DNA from: Hordeum vulgare subsp. vulgare
Taxonomy: Eukaryota > Streptophyta > Magnoliopsida > Poales > Poaceae
Direction: 5' to 3'
Length of the DNA stretch: 64,000 nucleotides
NCBI RefSeq assembly: GCF_904849725.1
Contig: NW_025422585.1
Span: 1 to 64,000, forward strand
The first letter of the stretch is position 1. Every line of letters begins with the position of its first letter. A program made the position numbers and the translations under genes. This document shows, one piece after another, positions 57,301-64,000 of the stretch. The notes beneath the pieces were generated by a model. It saw nothing but the letters and a program-made list of their open reading frames with translations, made no database searches and was not told where the DNA came from.

Positions 57301-58571
57301 AGGGCAGGATCCCAATGGGTGGACAAAAGAGATGTAGGCGGCCATGACTAGCTCCTCCACCCTTGCAGAGCACCGCGTACCTTTGGGTGCAATTTTTGTT
57401 TAGAGGTAACCTTCAATCTTTGTTTAGAAATTTCATTAATGCTTAGAGTTGCTGAAAACTAGATGTATCCCATAGCTCTTAGCGGATGAGTAGAAAATAA
57501 GTGGTCTAAAGACCTATAGTTCTGCAAACAAATATCATGAGTGCATAACCACAGTAGCCCCAAGCCGTGAGTTAGATACAAAGATGAGACCACCATAGCC
57601 CTGAGTTAAATAAGTGAAAATACAGCAGCCCCCGAGACCCTAATAGGATTAACGAGGCCAATCAGGGGATCGATATCGTGCGAGGAGGCTGATCTTGCAC
57701 TTTTTCAGGTGTCGGCTTCGGCTTCCGTATCCAACTCAAGGGAGTTGGAAGACCTAAAGCATAAGCTTGACCGGTCCGGAAAGGACATGGATCTGCTCAA
57801 GAAGCAGATGGCGGGACAACAAGGTAAATTCATAAAATCTTTAGTATTTGTAGATTTGTATGACATGGATTCTTAGAGCTTCTAAATTGTATTTTAAATC
57901 TATCTATAGCTTTCTCCACGGAGCTTGAAAAACTCCGGCCGAGTTGCGAAAAACTCGGCAGGAAATCGAGCATGAGAAGGCTGCAGCGAAGCAAGCCAAC
58001 AGAGAGCTGGCCAAGGCTAAAGAGGTCGGTGAATAGCAGGCGGCCTGGGTCGCGGACACCAAGGAAGACCTGAAGGGGATTTACGCTCAACGAGTCATCC
58101 TTCAGGAAGAAACGAACCAGCAAGTAGCCAAGTGTTCCAAAATGAGCTCGATTTGTTAGGAGGCCAGAACCCAAGCCCAAGCGGATTGCAAAGTGTTGAA
58201 CCAAGTGAAGAAGATCGCCACCGATAAGTCATACCTGCTTTGCTGCACTTTTGGTGAGAGCCGTTTTGCCCATCTTACACAAATTTGGTGTTCTTGAGAG
58301 ACCTTCAAGATAGTGTTGTGGTGTGGTGAGCACGTATGTGCCCACTATCAGAGAAGATCTTTTGGGCTCAATTCCAAGCGTCCGAGCACCTGCCTCTTCT
58401 GAACAATCAGATGAAGTAAATGATGGACTTGTTTAGCATGGCACGACCGGTGATGAAGGACATCTGTGTCAACCTCTGGCCAGCTAGGCCGATGTTGACC
58501 AGCTTCTTCGGTTTGGTGAACAGGCTGCAGGATGCCAGCCCCTAGCTACATTCCTGGAAGAGGTCGTCCTG
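54378..58571 (+). mobile_element. Degraded Gypsy-type segment (unit 3)
   Basis: Copy of 13640-17833 with T at 55350; shares G and C with unit 2 at the positions equivalent to 16142 and 17181. Confidence 0.55.
55500..58553 (+). pseudogene. Transposase_28-like gag pseudogene (unit 3)
   Basis: Same inactivating lesions as units 1 and 2. Confidence 0.75.
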
Positions 58572-59827
58572 TTTTGACGAAAAAGGGTTTCCCCTACTTT
58601 GTATTACAAACCAACCAAACAGAACATCCGACGAGAGGTGCTGGGGCGGAAAAAACACAGTCACGAACAAAAAAAATGGAAAAGAAAATACAAAAGAAAC
58701 AAATACCGACGCAGGTGGATCGACAGAAAACAGAAAAGACTCGCAACCGCTATGCCCACTAAGAGTCTTCCACCAAGTTCCAAGACTCCAATGCACCGGT
58801 ACCCATCAACACCTCCAAGAAGGAATGCGACGATGAAGGCGCTGTTGCCAAGAGTTTCCCTCTATACGCAACGAGGCGCGAGGAAGGGTAGCCTCGACGC
58901 CCTCTAGGAAGGTTCGGCGACACCCAATGGCGTCACCGCGTCAGTGTCGGCCGGGCCGACAGGGGTTTCCCCCGATCTCAACCTGCACCTCGGGCGCTCC
59001 GGAGCCTGCCACCAAGCCGACCTACACCCTGCACCAACACGTTCTTGAGGCCCCTGCGCCGTCTCACCACGACGCTGTAAGGAGAGACCTGCACAGCGAT
59101 GAAGATGAACCGGGACTAGGAGCAACATCACCGTCGGCATGCGGGAGGGCTCAACCTCCACCGTCAACGACGGTAGCCGACCGGCCGCAATAGCAGGAGC
59201 ATTCCAGGCCCGTGGCAAAGGCCCGGCCATGACCCCCCCCCCCCTCCCGTGAAGCTTCCGCCATCACGCTGCATAGGCACACCATCGCGGCGCCACCCCT
59301 CCCCTCTCCAAGTTGCTCCTCCTCACCACCACGCAGAAGACACCGCACCCACGCCGGGAGCTGGCCCGCTAGGACCTAGATGGGGCCCGCAGGGCCCAGA
59401 TCTGAGCCGGAGGCGCGTCGTCGGCCACCCGCACCACCAGGGCGTCCTGCCGCCAAGGAGGAGCGCCCCCACCTCACCCGCCGCCGGCCACCACCACCGG
59501 GTCGGCGGACCGCAACCGGCCGAGCTGCACCGCAGCCGTCCCCTGCCCCGGGAAGGGGTAACGAGCGCGCGTGGAAAGGAGGGCCCGCCGCCGCCGGCAC
59601 CTCCTGGACCAGCGTCGAGGCGCCCCTCGACGACGGCGATGGCGAGGAGGGTGAGACGGAGGAGGAAGCCGCCCACGGGAGAGGAGCTCGCATGCCGTCT
59701 CGGCCACCTCCAGAGAAGGCGGCGCGAGGGCGGATCCGGGAGGGGGACGAGGGGGACGAGGGCGGAGGAGGGGCCTGACCGGCGGTTGGCGGCCGACGGC
59801 AACGGAAGGGGGAGGGGGAAACCCTAG
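58572..59827 (-). mobile_element. LINE-like retroposon A (unit 3)
   Basis: Copy of 17834-19089 with the 12-C run. Confidence 0.6.
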
Positions 59828-60007
59828 GTCGCTCCTGTTTGAAGGGCACAGAACGGACGTACGCGTCGGTGATGGTACATTATTTGAAGATTAAGCCGCT
59901 AGGCATTGCGTCCGCGCCTCCAAAGGGAAGAATATGTCATACATGTCGTATTAGCTCTGTACCAATACTGTGCGTCTTAGCGACAGCCTTCCATACTCAC
60001 TGATTGA

Positions 60008-60280
60008 GGCTGCTCATAGTGGAGAGTAACATATAGTAGTATCATGCATATGTTACTATTGTACCATACTACATTCATAGTGCATAGTATCATAAACAAG
60101 CATCATAGGTGATCTCATTTATTGACATGTATGACACATAGTAGCATAGCATTTAACATGTTACGGTATCTACATATGTTACTTTAATCATCTCTCTCTT
60201 CTTTAATTACTTGCCACATCACCATGTTTGCTAGTCCCAAGACTATGTTACTAGCTATGATACCCCCACTATGACTAGCC
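60008..60280. mobile_element. MITE (unit 3)
   Basis: Copy of the MITE at 19270-19542. Confidence 0.65.
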
Positions 60281-61174
60281 TGACTTTACGTCCAACGAGT
60301 CAAGCCGATCTAGCACCGCAATGGAGACATGCTTGAATAGTGGGCCATTTTCAAGAAGAATAAGAGTTGGGGAGCGTACAACATGTATGTATATTAGCTG
60401 CATGGCCAGTAATGTACTTCCGTTTTAAAATAAATAACTCAAAAATAACTTAATTTTATATTATTTTAATATAAAATTGAGTAATTTTTGAGTCATATTA
60501 GTCAATGCTAAGAGTAGATGAAACTTAGCACATGACCACTTGCTGTAGCCAGGTAAACACATAGCACAATCCGTAAAAAGTTTCTATTTAGGGTTTCCCT
60601 CTCCATTATCGAAGCAATTATATTGATGAAGTGCTTAATTGGCTTGCTACTTTCAACTGTTTCATTTGTTGATTTCCACAGTTCTTCTGAACCTATTTTT
60701 AAAAATTGGCTTCCCCGTGCCACGAGGCATCGTAACTTGAATTGAACCATCAGGTATTCTTAGCATTTTATTCATAATATTTCAAATTTTAATACGATGG
60801 CCTCTGATAACAAGGGTTTTTCTCCTCAAGTTGAATGGGTTTATTAACCAGAGCGTTAACCCTCGTGGCAGTCTGCAAGTAGGCTGCAAGCAGGCATATC
60901 TAATAACATAGCAAAACCAAGCTCTCTTACCCATCATTTTTGTATGTCATTCAATGAATCAACCACCTGATTATCCTTCTGAGGGCAGCAATTGTATCCA
61001 ACCACCTATTTTGTGTACAAAGAAAGAACGCAAATGGTCGATCACATGATACACTGGAAGAAGCAAGCGCTACAATAAACTTATCGGACTGTGAAAAATT
61101 ATTTCAGGATTGACTTGTAAATGCCAATCCATTTGGAAATTGTTTTGGTCGACATGATGCATCCTCCTCATTTT

Positions 61175-62474
61175 TTTAAAAAAAAATAGAAAAGGAGGAT
61201 GATCCCCGGCCTCTGCATCTCGAAGATGGATGCAGCTACTTTATTATTTATACACAAAGATCTTATAAAACAATACATCAATATGTCTGAAGCCACCTTC
61301 TTGGCAACATCTGTCGCTACTCCTATCCAATGATGAAGGACTGCAGAAAGTGTGAGCCACATATCCTCTCACACAGCCTAACATCTAAAGCCGGAGGCCC
61401 CGATCGAGCTACATACCGGGTCAGGGGCACAAACCGGTCCAACGCACCCTCATAAGTCGTCGCCGTCGGTTTCCATCAATCCATCTTCAGAACAGTTACT
61501 CACACATCGACCTTGCAAGGCCTGTCATCGATGCCCCCACGGCACCAGACAACGCCTCCTCCCTACGTGCGCTCATCATCACGCATCCGTCGCTGAGACT
61601 TTGCCGCGCCTCGTCGCCGAGACTCCACGACGTCGATGTGTCACAGGAAACGCCGCTCCACCGTAGATGCCGACCAATGGTCCCTCGAGGCCGTGTGTAC
61701 CTCCATGAATGACGCCCCCAAGAGGGAAACGACACCAAAACGTCGTCGTCATCCGATCTACTGATCTAGGGTTCCCCCGAAGGTAGAAGAGAGTGGCCTT
61801 GAACTACTCCTCCGTGATGCCTTAAGGAAGGGAGCGACATAGACAACGCCGCCATCATCGGCCTTGGCAGTAGCCAAAAGCAAGCTTTCATCCATATCTG
61901 TTCGAAAAACCCATCTCTCCTGCATGGGCCACCACATCCTGCGACGTCCCCGTGAGCGGGATCCCAAGATCCGCCGCCACCAGCGACGCCACAGGGACCC
62001 ACCACCTGATCGTCATCCCTGACGAAGGGATGGCGCCACCACCTTGTTCAGATCCAGCAGCACGCCAACGCCTCGTGCTGCCCCCAATCACATCTGTGAA
62101 GGAGGAGAGTCAATGCGCGCGCCCAACACCGCTTAGGGCCGTCGGACGGCGCCCGAGTCCGAGGAGGACCGATCTGGGATTGTGAACCCCAGACCCGCCG
62201 ATGCCAGCCTTGCAGCGCCGCCGAGATCCCATCGGGCCGCCACCCGAGCGCACCAACTCCGCCTCCATGTCGTACGCCCAGGGAGGCCGTCGCATTTCAG
62301 CCAAAGGATCCCCTCGTAAAGAAGGGAGGAAGGGCCGCCGTCCGCCGGGCGAGCCCGGCCTCCTCCGACGACGGCGGGGAAGCAGGGGAGAAGGGAGGTT
62401 GAGGGCGGCGGCGGCTAGGGCGCCCGAGTTCCCCCCTGAAGGCGACGCGAGCGGTTCTCGGTTTTTTCTCCCTT
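61175..62474 (-). mobile_element. LINE-like retroposon C (unit 3)
   Basis: Copy of 20437-21736, with T at 61895 where the others have G. Confidence 0.7.
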
Positions 62475-63467
62475 CTCCTCATTTTCTTATTAAGTGCCCT
62501 CTGCTCCATATTCTCATTGTTAGAGGTAAAAATGCTATTCCATGAGCTCTCTCTCTCCTGGTAATTTCCCCATTGTCTTATACTTCGACGGTCCTCTGTT
62601 GATGCCTTGGCTTAAACTGCTTATCCCTATTGTTTGACTGACCACTTTCCGTGCTAGCAAAGTGAAAACTTCTGTTAAAATGCCTTCCAATCCCTGGTTC
62701 AAGACATTTAGATATTACATCATGCCTATTCCTTTTATTTCTCATATATGGCTTGAAATCTTGACTTCCAGCCAACAAATCTCCTGTCTTTCGACTCGTC
62801 ATTATACAGCCAAGTTTAGTCCTTTTCTTTGTTAATTCACTACCTTGCTGACATAAGTGCATACTACTACCCTTCCTTATAGTGTGAGCTTTTTGATTTG
62901 CCTCTCTAATCTCAGTGGCAACCGGTTCTTTTATCATATTGGATTCCTTTTAAAAATGAGGAGATGTCCGTATGCACAACTCGTTTGCAAATGGTAGTTC
63001 CGCCATGTGAACTAGCAGGAAGAGGTTAATTTTTTTAGTACAAATGAAGTAGACTAGTTCCGAAGCTGATATTACAGTACGATTTTACTAAAACACTTCT
63101 AGATATGAGATAAGTATTACACATATAAACCATAGTATATTGTTGACTTTACGTGAAGATTCATGTTGGTATTTATTTTTCACTTTTTTACCTTTTTATA
63201 CTTGATTTAATCATTTAGATGTGCAATAACGATGTCACATCTATATGTGTCATAGACACATGATTAAAGTAGTATCACTCAGACATGGACAAAAAAAAAT
63301 GCAAGCACGCACATATACGGAATCAAACGATTCTATCTATTCTCATGCAAATCACAAAGGGAATCGTTTCCCACCCGCGCGCCGGCCGAACCGACGCGTC
63401 GGTCGCCCCCTGGCGCGCGCGGGCCCTTGCAATATTTTTTCCATCTGCGCGCTTCTCTGGTCAATGG

Positions 63468-64000
63468 ATGCAACATTTTGCGTCTAAATATGTTGCAACC
63501 TGCGTCATTTTTGCTACAAGCGTTTTTTACTATATTTTGTCTCAGTAAAAAAATGCATATAAGTTTCGTTGCAACTCTAGTTTGTCGGATTTTTTGTTAG
63601 TTTTTTTACTTTTTGCTACAACCGTGTTAATTTTTGCTACAACCGGCATCATGTTTTGCTGTAACCGTTCACTAAAAGTTGCATACACGTCACGTAAATT
63701 TTTGTTACAATCGACGTTTGACTTTTGCTACCACGTACCATCAGCTTCATTTTTTGTTACGATCACGTAGATATTTTTTTTCTACAAATTTTATTTTTTA
63801 CAAATTTTATTTTTTATTGTAACCGTTGAAAAAATTGTTGCATGATATCGAAATTTTGCTGCATAGGAGGAAAAATGTTACATGCGGATCCAACGATGCA
63901 GACGACGCGGGGTTGGTGGATCCTGATCACCCCAATCACAAACTCTCTTACAATGAATTAAGCAAGCACTCATGACCGGACAGTATCGTACTAAGGTATG
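63468..64000. repeat. TTTTTGCTACAACCG repeats and distal lectin promoter (unit 3, cut)
   Basis: Copy of 22730-23262. The window stops about 300 bp before the position of the third lectin TATA box. Confidence 0.6.

Larger units (their letters stand above)
54298..64000 (+). repeat. Tandem 20.37-kb unit, copy 3 (cut by window end)
   Basis: The first 9703 bp of a third unit. It runs at a constant offset of 40738 from copy 1 with no net length change. Private substitutions: T at 55350, T at 61895 and A at 63285. The poly-C run is 12 (59233-59244), as in copy 1. By position, its lectin gene would start 387 bp beyond the window end, so its integrity is unknown. Confidence 0.97.

Overview
The window looks like nuclear DNA of a Triticeae grass (wheat, barley, rye or Aegilops type). 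The evidence is very GC-rich intronless genes set in AT-rich, transposon-dense DNA, Sirevirus-type and Gypsy-type LTR elements, L1-like LINE remnants, Stowaway-like MITEs with CTCCCTCC ends and TA duplications, and a grass-type DUF295 gene. There is no sign of prokaryotic or organelle organisation. Species and chromosome cannot be read from the sequence.

Region 1 (1-13559) is single copy. From the left it holds the 3' end of a Sirevirus-like Copia element with a 2.5-kb LTR, a broken minus-strand LINE reverse transcriptase, and a candidate Helitron that may carry a captured promoter and first exon. Next come an intact intronless DUF295 (F-box/KIB1-4 propeller-type) gene, a MITE, and a decayed fragment of a G-type lectin gene. 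Last are a TIR element and, on the minus strand, a two-exon gene for a secreted eight-cysteine defensin-like peptide, found by joining a signal-peptide exon to a cysteine-rich exon.

Region 2 (13560-64000) is a direct tandem array of a 20.37-kb unit: unit 1 at 13560-33931, unit 2 at 33932-54297, unit 3 from 54298 and cut by the window end after 9.7 kb. Copies differ by only a handful of private substitutions and homopolymer or microsatellite length changes, so the amplification (if not an assembly artefact) is very recent. Each full unit contains, in order: a degraded Gypsy-type gag-like pseudogene; a 1.26-kb LINE-like retroposon (A); two MITEs; another 1.3-kb LINE-like retroposon (C) with an 11-bp target duplication; a promoter region; one intact intronless gene for a secreted G-type (bulb-type) lectin with S-locus, EGF-like and PAN domains but no kinase; a TIR element just after that gene; AT-rich DNA; and a second LINE-like retroposon (B) split by a 4.94-kb solo LTR with a perfect 5-bp duplication. 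The unit ends inside retroposon B.

Functionally the window has few genes. The lectin protein is predicted to be secreted and to bind carbohydrate at the cell surface, and the tandem array raises its dosage with its own promoter each time. The defensin-like peptide is also predicted to be secreted. A decayed lectin fragment 3 kb left of the array suggests that this lectin family occupied the locus before the recent amplification. The main candidates for something undescribed are the lectin array itself and the defensin-like gene.
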